From positions 2,080,907-2,144,906 of the forward strand of contig NZ_KB913029.1 in the NCBI RefSeq assembly GCF_000384115.1: a stretch of 64,000 nucleotides of DNA, written 5' to 3'. Under the pieces are notes generated by a model that worked only from the letters and a program-made list of their open reading frames with translations, searched no databases and was not told the DNA's origin. This document shows positions 50,793 through 60,362 of the stretch, one piece after another; the stretch's first letter is position 1, and the number at the start of each line of letters is the position of its first letter. The translations under genes were made by a program, and so were the position numbers. The DNA is from Sporichthya polymorpha DSM 43042. Lineage in GTDB: Bacteria; Actinomycetota; Actinomycetes; Sporichthyales; Sporichthyaceae.

Positions 50793-51665
50793 GTGGCGCC
50801 GACTACAGCGCGTGTCAACGAGATCGAGCTCTGTTACGAGGAGTTCGGAAAGCCCACCGATCCGACCGTTCTGCTGGTCATGGGCCTGGGCGGCCCCATG
50901 TTCTGGTGGGAGGACGACTTCTGCACCGAGCTGGCCGAGCGCGGCTTCCGCGTCATCCGCTTCGACAACCGGGACTGCGGGCGCTCCAGCGCCGGCACCG
51001 CCCCGGCGCGGCTCGTCCCGGCCTACCTGCGCCGGGTCGTGCCCGAGTACACGCTCGAGGACATGGCCGCCGACGCCGCCGGTCTGCTGCAGCACCTCGG
51101 CGTCGAGCGCGCTCACGTCGTCGGGGTCTCGATGGGCGGGATGATCGCGCAGCTGCTCGCGATCCGGCACCCGGAGCGCGTCGCCTCCCTCGTGTCGATC
51201 ATGTCGACGACCGGCTCGCGCAAGGTCGGGCGCATCTCGGCGAAGGTGCTGGTCTCGATGTTCCGCACGATCCCCGAGGGTGAGGACGCCTACGTCGCGC
51301 GCAACCTCGAGGGCTTCAAACGCATCGGCTCGCCCCGGTACTACGAGTCCAACCTCGAGCGGCAGACCGCCCGCGCGCGCCGGACCTACGCCTACGGCCT
51401 CAACCCGGCCGGGACGATGCGCCAGCTCGCCGCGATCGTCTCCGCGCCGGACCGAACCGCCGACCTGGGCCGGATCCGCGTCCCCACCACCGTCGTCCAC
51501 GGCACCGCCGACCCCCTGGTGCACGTCTCCGGCGGGAAGGCCACGGCACGCGCGATCCCGGGCGCCGAGCTCGTCCTCATCCCGGGCATGGGGCACGACA
51601 TGCCGCGCGAACTGTGGCCTGTCCTACTCGACGCGATCGACCGGACCGCCGCCCGCGCGACGTGA
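50793..51665 (+). CDS. Alpha/beta hydrolase
   Basis: A 290-residue alpha/beta hydrolase. The oxyanion region VMGLGGPMFWW, the FDNRDCGRS motif typical of the MhpC/DhmA-like group, the nucleophile elbow GVSMGG, the acid in GTADPLV and the base in GMGHDMP are all present. Similar enzymes cleave C-C bonds, esters or haloalkanes. GTG 50793 is used, nine bases after the GGGAGGGGGA ribosome-binding site; a TTG six bases earlier is possible. Confidence 0.87.
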   Translation: MAPTTARVNEIELCYEEFGKPTDPTVLLVMGLGGPMFWWEDDFCTELAERGFRVIRFDNRDCGRSSAGTAPARLVPAYLRRVVPEYTLEDMAADAAGLLQHLGVERAHVVGVSMGGMIAQLLAIRHPERVASLVSIMSTTGSRKVGRISAKVLVSMFRTIPEGEDAYVARNLEGFKRIGSPRYYESNLERQTARARRTYAYGLNPAGTMRQLAAIVSAPDRTADLGRIRVPTTVVHGTADPLVHVSGGKATARAIPGAELVLIPGMGHDMPRELWPVLLDAIDRTAARAT

Positions 51666-51782
51666 TTGCAGCGGGTTTGTCCGGGTTACGACCCATCAGA
51701 TTGCACCGACACCGCCATTCGGGGTTGCCCTGAATGGCTCGTTCGTGATCGCTACGACAAATCCGAGGGGTATCGTCGATCC

Positions 51783-52901
51783 GTGCTGGATCCGCGGCTG
51801 ATCAAGGAAAGCTTCGAAGCGGTCGAGCCGGTTGCCGACAAGGTCGCCGGGTACTTCTACGCGCGCCTGTTCATCGAGAACCCCGGTGTCCGCGAGATGT
51901 TCCCGCCCTACATGGACATCCAGCGCGACCGCCTCCTCGGCGCGATCATCCGCATCGTCCAGGGCATCGACCGGCCCGAGTTCCTCACGAACTTCCTCGA
52001 GCAGCTCGGTCGCGACCACCGCAAGTTCGGTGCGAAGCCGGCCCACTACGAGGCCGTCGGCCGCGCTCTGATCGCCGCGCTCAAGCGGTACGCCGGGGAC
52101 GCCTGGACCCCCGAGGTCGAGGCCGCCTGGGTCTCCGCCTACAGCGTCGCCGCCGAGGCGATGATCGAGGCCTCCCGTCGCGCCGCGCTCGACACCCCGG
52201 ACTGGTGGCTCGCCGAGATCGTCGCCCACGAGCAGCGTTCCAGCGACGTCGCCGTGATGTGGCTCAAGCCCGACCAGCCTTACCCGTACGAGGCCGGGCA
52301 GTACGTCTCGGTCGAGACCCCGTGGTGGCCCCGCGTCTGGCGCAACTACTCGATGGCCAACGCGCCCCGCAAGGACGGCCTGATCGAGCTCCACGTCCAC
52401 GGCGTCGACGCCGGGTGGGTCAGCCAGGCGCTGGTCAACAAGGCCCGCCTCGGCGACGTCGTCCGGCTCGGGCACTCGACCGGGACGATGGTCGCCGACC
52501 GCACCTCGACCCGCGACCTCGTCTGCATCGCCGGCGGCACCGGCCTCGCCCCGATGAAGGCGATCATCGAGGACATGGCCCGGTGGAACTGGTACCGCCG
52601 CGTCCACCTCTTCTTCGGCGCCCGCCGCCCCGAGGGGCTCTACGACCTCGAGGCGATGCAGGCCCTCGCCGCCGAGAACAGTTGGCTCAACCTCGTCCCC
52701 GCCGTCTCCCACGACGACCGGTACGACGGTGAGCAGGGCATGATCGGCGACATCGCCCTCGCCCACGGCGACTGGACCGACCACGACGTCTTCGTCGCCG
52801 GCTCCCCGGACATGGTCCGCGGCACCATCGACCGCCTCCTCGCCCGCGGCATCTCCGTCTCCCGGGTCAAGTTCGACACCTTCGGCGATATTCGCTACTG
52901 A
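51783..52901 (+). CDS. Flavohemoglobin-like globin-reductase
   Basis: A 372-residue protein with an N-terminal globin domain and a C-terminal ferredoxin-NADP reductase module. Heme-pocket residues are B10 Y26 (YFYARLF), distal Q47 and proximal H79 (LGRDHRKF), matching E. coli Hmp Y29, Q53 and H85. The flavin motif RNYS is at 187-190 and the nucleotide motif GGTGLAP at 251-257. It is predicted to detoxify nitric oxide to nitrate using NAD(P)H. Compared with Hmp it is about 25 residues shorter. GTG 51783 follows GAGGGG. Confidence 0.88.
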   Translation: MLDPRLIKESFEAVEPVADKVAGYFYARLFIENPGVREMFPPYMDIQRDRLLGAIIRIVQGIDRPEFLTNFLEQLGRDHRKFGAKPAHYEAVGRALIAALKRYAGDAWTPEVEAAWVSAYSVAAEAMIEASRRAALDTPDWWLAEIVAHEQRSSDVAVMWLKPDQPYPYEAGQYVSVETPWWPRVWRNYSMANAPRKDGLIELHVHGVDAGWVSQALVNKARLGDVVRLGHSTGTMVADRTSTRDLVCIAGGTGLAPMKAIIEDMARWNWYRRVHLFFGARRPEGLYDLEAMQALAAENSWLNLVPAVSHDDRYDGEQGMIGDIALAHGDWTDHDVFVAGSPDMVRGTIDRLLARGISVSRVKFDTFGDIRY

Positions 52902-52962
52902 GTTGGTTGGCGCGCTCCGCGCGCGTTGCGCTCGCCGTTGCGGGTGGGGTCTGAAACAGCGG

Positions 52963-52992
52963 CCGGCGCGGCCCCGGGAGGGACCGCGCCGG
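52963..52992. terminator. GC-rich hairpin between convergent genes
   Basis: CCGGCGCGG (52963-52971) and CCGCGCCGG (52984-52992) pair perfectly around a 12-base loop, in the gap between the globin-reductase gene and the convergent secreted-protein gene. An additional two pairs outside are possible. Confidence 0.7.
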
Positions 52993-53023
52993 TCGTGTGG
53001 TGCTGGGACCTGCAGCGCGTGAG

Positions 53024-54082
53024 TTACAGGGCGTCGGCGCTGACGTTGTCGCCCCACCAGGTGATGGTGGCGAAGCGGGCGCCGAAGTTCTGGCCGACCG
53101 TGCCGGCGCGGGCGGCGAAGCCCAGGTTGCCGGCCGCCGCGGGGGCGGTGATCGTCGTCAGGCCGTTGTCCTGGTCCGCGTAGACCTGCGGGGACAGGAT
53201 CTGCAGGCCCGCCGGGCCGAGGGCCGAGGCCGACTGCGAGAACGAGGCCGACTGGCTGTTGAACTGGTCGACGAGCTCGCTGGCCGGGACCGCGGAACCG
53301 AAGAACGTCACGCCGTCGCTCGCGAAGGCGCTGTTGCTCGCCGAGGAGTCGAAGAAGGACATCCGGTAGGTGACCTTCGGCTCCTGGCTGGGCACGTGCG
53401 TGACCTGCATGAGCGAGGTGATCGTGTCGAACGCGCCGTTGATGCCGGTGATGTAGGCGCGGCCGGTGCTCGTGTAGATGCCGGTGGCCGGGTCGACCTG
53501 CGAGGTCACCGAGCTGCCCGCGATCCGGACGCCGGAGGCGTTGATCGTGTCGCCGGTGCCGGAGCCGCCGAAGTAGTCCGGGTTGCACTTCGAGGTCCAC
53601 AGCGGGCCGTTGCCGTTCGCCGGGAACTTCGGCGTCCGGTCGGACGACGCCCCACCCGCGGCTGCGCCGGCCGGGCGGAACTCGCGGTGAATGGTCGGGT
53701 TGTCGTACGGGCTGGCGTCGGTGGCGGTCTGGCCCTCGCCGATCGGCGCGGCACCGCCCTTGAGGACGCCTTCCTCCAGGATGTCGTCGAGCCAGTACCC
53801 GGCACCGTCGGCGATGCAGCGCGGCGACGCCTCCTGGATGTCCTTGACCAGCGCCACACGGGCGTAGCCCATGTTCTGCGGGAGCTGGCGGGGGATCTCG
53901 GCGTACCACTCGATGGCGCCGGAGCGCATCGCCTCGTTGTAGCCGATCTGGTTGATGTCGAACTTGGGCTTCTTGGCCGTTTCCGCCGCAGCGGCGGGGG
54001 TAGCGAGCACCCCACCGGTCAGAGCGAGCGTAGCGGCGACAGCGAGACCCGGGACAAGGCTGCTGCGAAGGGACTTGGGCAC
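53024..54082 (-). CDS. Secreted protein of unknown function
   Basis: A 352-residue exported protein starting at GTG 54082 with AGGAG upstream. A signal peptide runs to about residue 32 (LATPAAAAET). The mature part is Ser/Ala/Gly/Asn-rich with two Cys (SPRCIADG, SKCNPDYF) that may pair, and segments such as GYNEAMRSGAIEWYAEIPRQL and DGVTFFGSAVPASELVDQF. No enzyme motif or anchor is seen, so it is probably released or wall-associated. The family is not recognised. Confidence 0.62.
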   Translation of the reverse strand: MPKSLRSSLVPGLAVAATLALTGGVLATPAAAAETAKKPKFDINQIGYNEAMRSGAIEWYAEIPRQLPQNMGYARVALVKDIQEASPRCIADGAGYWLDDILEEGVLKGGAAPIGEGQTATDASPYDNPTIHREFRPAGAAAGGASSDRTPKFPANGNGPLWTSKCNPDYFGGSGTGDTINASGVRIAGSSVTSQVDPATGIYTSTGRAYITGINGAFDTITSLMQVTHVPSQEPKVTYRMSFFDSSASNSAFASDGVTFFGSAVPASELVDQFNSQSASFSQSASALGPAGLQILSPQVYADQDNGLTTITAPAAAGNLGFAARAGTVGQNFGARFATITWWGDNVSADAL

Positions 54083-54469
54083 TGGAGAACTCCTGCGGGT
54101 GTGATCCGTGCGTGGGGATGTAGGACCTGATCGCACTATCGGCCCGAATTGCGGGGACGTTTCACACCGTAGCGGGCAGGCCGATTCTGTAACCGCACGG
54201 TGACTGTTCGTGAGCACCTCTCCGCCCTGGGATTCGGGACACAAACGTGCTCTACGCACATCAACGCCGATTCCGGGCATGCGTCACGCTGCGCAGGCTG
54301 TGGATTCACTAAGAGACAGGCCGGAATCCGGAGCGGGGGCGCGGCCGCGACCGCGAGAGCCTCGCCACAGCGTGAGCGTGCGTGCCGGAGCCGCCGCACC
54401 GTCCGGTCGCCCAGGGTGCGTAGCATTCCGGCGGCAGGTCCCCCTTCTCGATCCGGACCGGAGTTCCTC
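54083..54469. other. 387-base divergent intergenic region
   Basis: This gap holds the promoters of the secreted-protein gene (leftward) and the Pit accessory gene (rightward). The only candidate element I see is TAGCAT at 54421-54426, a possible rightward -10. I found no clear PHO box, gene or long repeat in it. Confidence 0.5.
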
Positions 54470-55090
54470 GTGAAGTTTCGCGTCACCCCCCGGGCGAACG
54501 CGTTCTACGACATGTTCGCGGCCTCGGCGGCGAACCTGCTGGTCGGCGTCAAGATCCTGACCGAGCTGCTGGGCTCCAGCCCGGCGGAGCGGGCCGCGAT
54601 CGGTGACCGCATGAAGGTCGCCGAGCACGCGAGCGACGAGATCACCCACGCGATCATGAACGAGGTCAACTCCTCGTTCATCACGCCGTTCGACCGTGAG
54701 GACATCTACCGCCTCGCGTCGAGCCTCGACGACGTCATGGACGCCATGGAGGCGGCCGTCGACCTCGTCGTGCTCTACAACATCGTCGAGTTGCCGGCCG
54801 GTCTGGCCGACCAGGTCGAGATGCTGGAGCGCGCGGCCGAGGTGACGGCGGAGGCGATGCCCCGCCTGCGTGTCATGAAGAACCTGCGCGAGTACTGGAT
54901 CGAGATCAACCGTCTGGAGAACACGGGCGACGCGATCTACCGCCGGCTGCTCGCGAAGCTCTACAGCGGTGAGTACGACGCTCTGATGGTCCTCAAGCTC
55001 AAGGAGGTCGTCGACCAGCTCGAGGCGGCCGCGGACGCGTTCGAGAACGTGGCCAACACCGTCGAGAGCATCGCCGTCAAGGAGTCCTGA
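54470..55090 (+). CDS. Pit accessory protein (DUF47/PhoU-like)
   Basis: A 206-residue all-helical protein of the DUF47 (TIGR00153-like) group, which resembles PhoU and is encoded next to low-affinity phosphate transporters. Characteristic stretches are FYDMFAASAANLLVGVKILTELL, FITPFDREDIYRLASSLDDVMD, INRLENTGDAIYRRLL and KEVVDQLEAAADAFENVANTVE. GTG 54470 follows GGAG. Pit begins four bases after the stop. It probably binds metal ions and gates the transporter. Confidence 0.9.
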   Translation: MKFRVTPRANAFYDMFAASAANLLVGVKILTELLGSSPAERAAIGDRMKVAEHASDEITHAIMNEVNSSFITPFDREDIYRLASSLDDVMDAMEAAVDLVVLYNIVELPAGLADQVEMLERAAEVTAEAMPRLRVMKNLREYWIEINRLENTGDAIYRRLLAKLYSGEYDALMVLKLKEVVDQLEAAADAFENVANTVESIAVKES

Positions 55091-55094
55091 CCCG

Positions 55095-56093
55095 GTGGAG
55101 GACGTCACGACGGTCTGCGTCGTCCTGTTCGCGCTGGGCTTCGGCTACACCAACGGGTTCCACGACTCCGCGAACGCGATCGCGACCTCGATCTCCACGC
55201 GCGCCCTCACCCCGCGCGTCGCCCTGCTCATGGCCGCCGTCATGAACTTCATCGGCGCCTTCCTCGGGACCCAGGTCGCGAGCACGGTCGGGAAGGGCAT
55301 CATCGCCACCCCCGAGGGCCAGCACGGCCTCGTCGTGGTGCTCGGGGCGCTGGTCGGCGCGATCGCCTGGAACCTGATCACCTGGTACTTCGGGCTCCCG
55401 AGCTCGTCCTCGCACGCCCTGTTCGGCGGCCTGATCGGCGCGGCCCTCGCGGGCGGGATCGACGTGAAGTGGGCCGGGATCCGGGACAAGATCCTGATCC
55501 CGATGGTCATCTCCCCGGTCTTCGGGTTCTTCGCGGCGTTCGCGCTGATGACCGCGATCCTCTGGATCTTCCGCAAGGGGAAGCCGAACCCGCTGAACCG
55601 GGGCTTCCGGGTCGCCCAGACGGTGTCGGCCACCGCGATGGCGCTCGGGCACGGCATCCAGGACGTCCAGAAGACGATGGGTGTCATCTTCCTGGCCCTG
55701 CTGACGACGAATCACGTCGACGCCGACGGCGGGATCCCGATCTGGGTGACCGTGTCCTCGGCCGCCGCGATCTCGCTCGGCACCTACGCCGGCGGCTGGC
55801 GGATCATGCGAACGCTCGGCCGCCGGATCATCGACCTCGACCCGCCCCGCGGGTTCGCCTCCGAGACCGTCGCGGCCGGCGTGCTCTACACGACCGCCTA
55901 CGTGTACGCGGCGCCGATCTCGACGACGCACACGATCACCTCGGCGGTCATGGGCGCCGGCGCGACCAAGCGGGTCTCCGCGGTCCGCTGGGGCGTCGCC
56001 GGGAACATCGTGCTCGCGTGGGTCTTCACGATCCCCGCCGCCGGCGTCGTCGCGGCCTGCTCGTACTACCTGCTCAACCCCGTTCTGGGTTAG
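55095..56093 (+). CDS. pit: Low-affinity inorganic phosphate transporter (PiT family)
   Basis: A 332-residue membrane protein with ten or so helices and the two inverted PiT signatures: [17 protein letters not shown] near residue 20 and, in the second half, [16 protein letters not shown] and [17 protein letters not shown]. It moves metal-phosphate with protons. The start is GTG 55095. It is coupled to the DUF47 gene and convergent with pstB, with a four-base overlap. Placing low- and high-affinity phosphate systems end to end is also seen in Streptomyces. Confidence 0.95.
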   Translation: MEDVTTVCVVLFALGFGYTNGFHDSANAIATSISTRALTPRVALLMAAVMNFIGAFLGTQVASTVGKGIIATPEGQHGLVVVLGALVGAIAWNLITWYFGLPSSSSHALFGGLIGAALAGGIDVKWAGIRDKILIPMVISPVFGFFAAFALMTAILWIFRKGKPNPLNRGFRVAQTVSATAMALGHGIQDVQKTMGVIFLALLTTNHVDADGGIPIWVTVSSAAAISLGTYAGGWRIMRTLGRRIIDLDPPRGFASETVAAGVLYTTAYVYAAPISTTHTITSAVMGAGATKRVSAVRWGVAGNIVLAWVFTIPAAGVVAACSYYLLNPVLG

Positions 56094-56869
56094 CCGAACC
56101 GGCCGGAGATGTAGTCCTCGGTGGCCTGCTGGGCCGGGGTGGAGAAGACCTTCGCGGTCGGGCCGACCTCGATCAGCTTGCCGGGCTTGCCGGTGCCGGC
56201 GATGTTGAAGAACGCGCAGCTGTCGCTGACCCGGGCGGCCTGCTGCATGTTGTGCGTGACGATGACGATCGTGTAGTTCGCCTTGAGCTCGGCGATCAGC
56301 TCCTCGATCGCGAGGGTGGAGATCGGGTCGAGGGCGGAGCACGGCTCGTCCATCAGCAGCACGTCCGGCTGCACGGCGATGGCGCGGGCGATGCACAGCC
56401 GCTGCTGCTGCCCGCCCGACAGGCCGGCGCCCGGCTTGTCGAGGCGGTCCTTGACCTCGTTCCAGAGGTTCGCCCCGCGCAGCGACCGCTCGACGACCTC
56501 GTCGAGGGTGGCCTTGTTCCGCCGCTTGCCGTTGAGCTTCAGACCGGCGGCGACGTTCTCCCGGATCGACATCGTGGGGAACGGGTTCGGCTTCTGGAAC
56601 ACCATGCCGACCGACGCGCGAACGCGGACGGGATCGACCTCGGGGGCGTAGAGGTCCTGGCCGTCGATGACGACGCGGCCCTGGACGCGCGCGCCGGGGA
56701 TCACCTCGTGCATGCGGTTCAGCGACCGCAGGAAGGTGGACTTGCCGCACCCGGACGGGCCGATGAAGGCGGTCACCGAGCGCGCCTCGATCGTCATCGT
56801 GACGTCCTCCACGGCGAGGAAGTCCCGGTAGTAGATGTTCAGTGAGTCGACGTCGATGCGCTTGGCCAT
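56090..56869 (-). CDS. pstB: Phosphate ABC transporter ATP-binding protein PstB
   Basis: A 259-residue ABC ATPase. It has Walker [10 protein letters not shown], the PstB-typical Q-loop [13 protein letters not shown], signature [14 protein letters not shown] and Walker [13 protein letters not shown], ending [12 protein letters not shown]. It powers high-affinity phosphate import through PstC and PstA. It is the last gene of the pst operon, 11 bases after pstA. Confidence 0.97.
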   Translation of the reverse strand: MAKRIDVDSLNIYYRDFLAVEDVTMTIEARSVTAFIGPSGCGKSTFLRSLNRMHEVIPGARVQGRVVIDGQDLYAPEVDPVRVRASVGMVFQKPNPFPTMSIRENVAAGLKLNGKRRNKATLDEVVERSLRGANLWNEVKDRLDKPGAGLSGGQQQRLCIARAIAVQPDVLLMDEPCSALDPISTLAIEELIAELKANYTIVIVTHNMQQAARVSDSCAFFNIAGTGKPGKLIEVGPTAKVFSTPAQQATEDYISGRFG

Positions 56870-56880
56870 CGGAAGTCCTT

Positions 56881-58086
56881 TCAGCGGCCGGTCTGCGGCG
56901 CGAACAGGCGGGCGATCAGCCGGCCCAGCAGGTTCAGCGTCAGAACGATCAGGATCAGGATCAGCGCGGCGGTCCACGCGCGGTCGAGGTACGCCTCGCG
57001 GTTCACGCCCGGGTTGGCGTACTGCGTGTACGCGAACACCGGCAGCGTCGCCATGCGCTCGTCGAACGGGTTGAGGTTGACGCCGGTCGTGATGCCGACG
57101 GTGATGAGCAGCGGTGCCGTCTCCCCGACGACGCGGGCGATCGCGAGCGTCACGCCGGCCGCGATGCCGCCGAGTGCGGTCGGGAGCACGACCTTGAGGA
57201 TCGTGCGCCACGGCGGGACACCGAGCGCCAGCGAGGCCTCGCGCAGCTCGTTGGGGACGATCTTGAGCATCTCCTCGGTCGCCCGCACGACGACCGGGAT
57301 CATCAGCACCGACAGGGCGACGGCGCCCACGATGCCCATACGGACGCCGGGGCCGACGATCATCGCGAACAGCGAGTAGGCGAACAGACCGGCGACGATC
57401 GAGGGGATGCCCGTCATGACGTCGACGAAGAAGGTCAGCGCCTTCGACAACCGGTCGCCCTTGCCGTACTCGACGAGGTAGATCGCGGCCAGCAGCCCGA
57501 TCGGGATCGAGATCAGGCACGCGAGGGCGGTGACGATCAGCGTGCCCTGGACGGCGTGGGATGCCCCGCCGCCGGCGCCGACGATGCCGCGCATCGAGTC
57601 GGTGAAGAAGGCGCTGTCGAACCGGTCGGAGCCGTTCTTCGCGACCGTCCAGCCCACCGATGCGAGGGGGATCAGGGCGAGCAGGAAGGCGGACGTGACG
57701 ACGGCGGTGGCGAGACGGTCGACGGCGTACCGCGGGCCCTCGACGGCGCGCGCCCACGCGTAGACGAACGCCGCGGAGGCGACGAGCACCGCGAGCACGA
57801 CAAGCCCGGGCGAGACGCCCGAGGGCAGCGCAATCGCACCGCCGCCGGCGAACCCCGCCGGGACCGCCCAGCCCGCCGTCCGCGGCAGTCGCCGGCCGGT
57901 GATGCGCCGCGCCGGGCGGATCAGGGTGCGGCCGTCCCCCCGCGGCGGCTCGGGCTCGAGCAGCGCGATCGGGTCGGCCGGGTAGTCGGTCCACGGCGCC
58001 GGTGCGACCGCGGTCTGCGTCGCTGAGGTCGGCGTCAGCGACGTCGGCGTCACCGGGGCCGGGGGGATCGGCGTGGGCGTCGTCAT
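56881..58086 (-). CDS. pstA: Phosphate ABC transporter permease PstA
   Basis: A 401-residue permease, longer than the usual roughly 300. The first 80 residues form a Pro/Thr-rich cytoplasmic extension, followed by two extra hydrophobic segments and then the standard permease core with the EAA-like loop [18 protein letters not shown]. Six or more membrane helices are present. ATG 58086 overlaps the pstC stop (ATGA). Confidence 0.93.
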   Translation of the reverse strand: MTTPTPIPPAPVTPTSLTPTSATQTAVAPAPWTDYPADPIALLEPEPPRGDGRTLIRPARRITGRRLPRTAGWAVPAGFAGGGAIALPSGVSPGLVVLAVLVASAAFVYAWARAVEGPRYAVDRLATAVVTSAFLLALIPLASVGWTVAKNGSDRFDSAFFTDSMRGIVGAGGGASHAVQGTLIVTALACLISIPIGLLAAIYLVEYGKGDRLSKALTFFVDVMTGIPSIVAGLFAYSLFAMIVGPGVRMGIVGAVALSVLMIPVVVRATEEMLKIVPNELREASLALGVPPWRTILKVVLPTALGGIAAGVTLAIARVVGETAPLLITVGITTGVNLNPFDERMATLPVFAYTQYANPGVNREAYLDRAWTAALILILIVLTLNLLGRLIARLFAPQTGR

Positions 58087-59048
58087 CAGTCGGCTCCCGA
58101 GAACTCGCGCCGCCGGTTGACGATCGCCCGGGCGACGACGTTGACGGCGAGGGTGATCGCGAACAGCACCAGACCGCTCGCGATGAGGGCGTTGACCTTG
58201 ACGCCGCTGGACTCGGGGAAGTCGAGCGCGATGTTGGCCGCGATCGTCCCGGAGTTCTCCCGGCTGATCAGGTCGAAGGTGACCGCGCCGGACGCGGACA
58301 GGATGATGGCGACCGCCATCGTCTCGCCGAGCGCGCGCCCGAGACCGAGCATCGCGCCGCTGACGACGCCGGAGCGACCGAACGGCAGCACCGTCATGCG
58401 GATCATCTCCCAGCGCGTGGCGCCGAGGGCGAGCGCAGCCTCCTGGTGCAACGGCGGCGTCTGCTTGAAGACCTCGCGGGAGACGGCGGTGATGACCGGC
58501 AGGATCATCACGCCGAGCACGATCCCGACGACCAGCATCGTGCGGCCGGTCGAGGTCGCGGGCCCGTCGAAGAACGGGACGAACCCGAGGTGATTCTCCA
58601 GCCAGCGGGACAGGCCCACCGAGTGCGGCGCCAGGACCGCGATGCCCCAGAGTCCGTAGATGATGCTCGGGACCGCGGCGAGCAGGTCGATCGCCAGACC
58701 CAGCGGCCCGGCGAGCCGCCGCGGTGCGAAGTGCGTGATGTAGAGCGCGATCGCGACCGCCATCGGTGCCGCGAGCAGAACCGCGATCGTCGCGCCGAGG
58801 ATCGTCCCGAACGCGAGCGGCGCGATCCACGCGACGAGGTTCTTGCCGTCCGGCAGCTCGGCGGAGTCGGCGGTGAACGCCGGCCACGCCTCGAGGATCA
58901 GGAAGAGCGCGACCCCGGCGAGGACGACGAGGATTGCGATCCCCGCGCCGGTCGCGGCGCCGGAGAAGAGCCGGTCGCCGAGGCGAACGGGGGACCGGGA
59001 GGCGGGCCCCCGTTCCCCCGCCGCCCGGTCGATCTGAAGGGTGCTCAC
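58086..59048 (-). CDS. pstC: Phosphate ABC transporter permease PstC
   Basis: A 320-residue permease with six membrane helices and the EAA-type loop [16 protein letters not shown] that contacts Pst[13 protein letters not shown] and [13 protein letters not shown] are characteristic of PstC. The start is GTG 59048, seven bases after pstS. It forms the phosphate channel together with PstA. Confidence 0.95.
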   Translation of the reverse strand: MSTLQIDRAAGERGPASRSPVRLGDRLFSGAATGAGIAILVVLAGVALFLILEAWPAFTADSAELPDGKNLVAWIAPLAFGTILGATIAVLLAAPMAVAIALYITHFAPRRLAGPLGLAIDLLAAVPSIIYGLWGIAVLAPHSVGLSRWLENHLGFVPFFDGPATSTGRTMLVVGIVLGVMILPVITAVSREVFKQTPPLHQEAALALGATRWEMIRMTVLPFGRSGVVSGAMLGLGRALGETMAVAIILSASGAVTFDLISRENSGTIAANIALDFPESSGVKVNALIASGLVLFAITLAVNVVARAIVNRRREFSGAD

Positions 59049-59055
59049 GCCCAGC

Positions 59056-60183
59056 TCACTTCAGCCCGATGGCGTCGATGGCGGCCGAGAACTCGGTGCG
59101 CTGCTCGGCGGACAGCGGGGCGGAACCGGCCGCCTCCTGGGCGGTCTTCTGACCCTCCTCGCTCAGGATGTAGCCGAGGAACGCCTTCACGAGGTCGACG
59201 TCGCCCTGCGAGCCGTACTTGGTGCAGGCCAGCGCGTACGAGACCAGGACGACCGGGTAGGTGCCGGCCTCGTCGGTCGCGCGGTCGAGCTCGTAGACGA
59301 AGCCGAACTCGCCGGAGTCCGCAACGCGCTCGGACGCCCCGAGGATCGAGGCCGCGGCCTCCGGGGACGGCCCGACGAAGTCCTCGCCGACCGCGACGGA
59401 AACCTGGCCCAGCTCGCCGGCCTGGCTGGCGTCGGCGTAGCCGATGGTGCCCTCGCCGGCGCTGATCGCCCCGATGACGCCCGAGGTGCCCTGCGCGGCC
59501 TCGCCGCCGGAGACCGGCCAGTCCCCGCTCGGCTCGTGGGGCCAGGCGTCGGGGGCCGCGGCGTGAAGGTACTCGGTGAAGTTCTCGGTCGTGCCGGACT
59601 CGTCGGAGCGGTTGACCGGCGTGATCTCCAGGTCGGGCAGCTCGACGTCGGGGTTGTCGGCGGCGATGGCCGCGTCGTTCCAGCGGGTGATCTTCTGATC
59701 GAAGATCTTCGCGACCGTCTCGGCCTTCAGGTTGAGCTCCTCGACGCCGTCGAGGTTGAACGCGATGGCGATCGGCGAGACGTAGACGGGAATCTGGATC
59801 ACGTCGACGCAGGTGCTCTTCGCCTTCGTCAGTTCGTCCTCCTGAAGCGGCGCGTCGCTGCCGGCGAAGCGGATCGCGCCGGCGGAGAACTGCTCGCGGC
59901 CGGCGCCGGAGCCGGTCGGCTCGTAGTTGATGGTGACGCCGGAGTGCTGGTCGGTGAACGCGGCGATCCACGCCTCCATCGCGGCGGCCTGGGAGCTAGC
60001 CCCGGCGCCGGAGACCGTGCCGCTGAGCCGTGTTTCGGTCGCAGTGTCGGTCGCAGTGTCGGACGCGCCGGCGTTGCTCGTCGGCGTCAGGGTGTTCTCG
60101 TCGTCGCCGCAGGCGGCAAGCCCGGCGCACAGGGCGGTGGCGACGACGGCCGCGGCCAGCCGGCGCGGCGTGCGAAGGATCAT
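59056..60183 (-). CDS. pstS: Phosphate-binding lipoprotein PstS
   Basis: A 375-residue lipoprotein with lipobox LAAC (C25). The phosphate-binding fold follows: SGAGASSQAAAMEAW and GSGAGREQF near the N-terminus, IRFAGSDAPL, and the ligand loop NRSDESGTTENF. It captures phosphate at the cell surface for PstCAB. ATG 60183 is the start. The leader region up to ppk carries a PHO box, indicating phosphate-starvation control by PhoP. Confidence 0.96.
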   Translation of the reverse strand: MILRTPRRLAAAVVATALCAGLAACGDDENTLTPTSNAGASDTATDTATETRLSGTVSGAGASSQAAAMEAWIAAFTDQHSGVTINYEPTGSGAGREQFSAGAIRFAGSDAPLQEDELTKAKSTCVDVIQIPVYVSPIAIAFNLDGVEELNLKAETVAKIFDQKITRWNDAAIAADNPDVELPDLEITPVNRSDESGTTENFTEYLHAAAPDAWPHEPSGDWPVSGGEAAQGTSGVIGAISAGEGTIGYADASQAGELGQVSVAVGEDFVGPSPEAAASILGASERVADSGEFGFVYELDRATDEAGTYPVVLVSYALACTKYGSQGDVDLVKAFLGYILSEEGQKTAQEAAGSAPLSAEQRTEFSAAIDAIGLK

Positions 60184-60274
60184 CGAAGTCCTCTGGTTCT
60201 CCTCGTGTCCGCACTCGCGCGGACGGGCGGCGTGGTGCGAGCCGGAAGGCCGCGCCGCTCCTCAGAGAACGTGG

Positions 60275-60296
60275 ACGGGGTGAACGCGCGGTGAAC
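60275..60296 (-). promoter_or_regulatory. PHO box upstream of pstS
   Basis: On the minus strand two 11-base units, GTTCACCGCGC and GTTCACCCCGT, stand in direct repeat, the classic Streptomyces PhoP-binding arrangement. A weaker third unit (GTTCTCTGAGG, complement of 60260-60270) follows after four bases. The box is about 92 bases upstream of the pstS start. Confidence 0.85.
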
Positions 60297-60362
60297 CCCA
60301 GGTGCCGTGCGGGGTGGGCGCTGCGTTAACTGTTCGAGGTCACACTGCAGTGGCCGCGAGCG

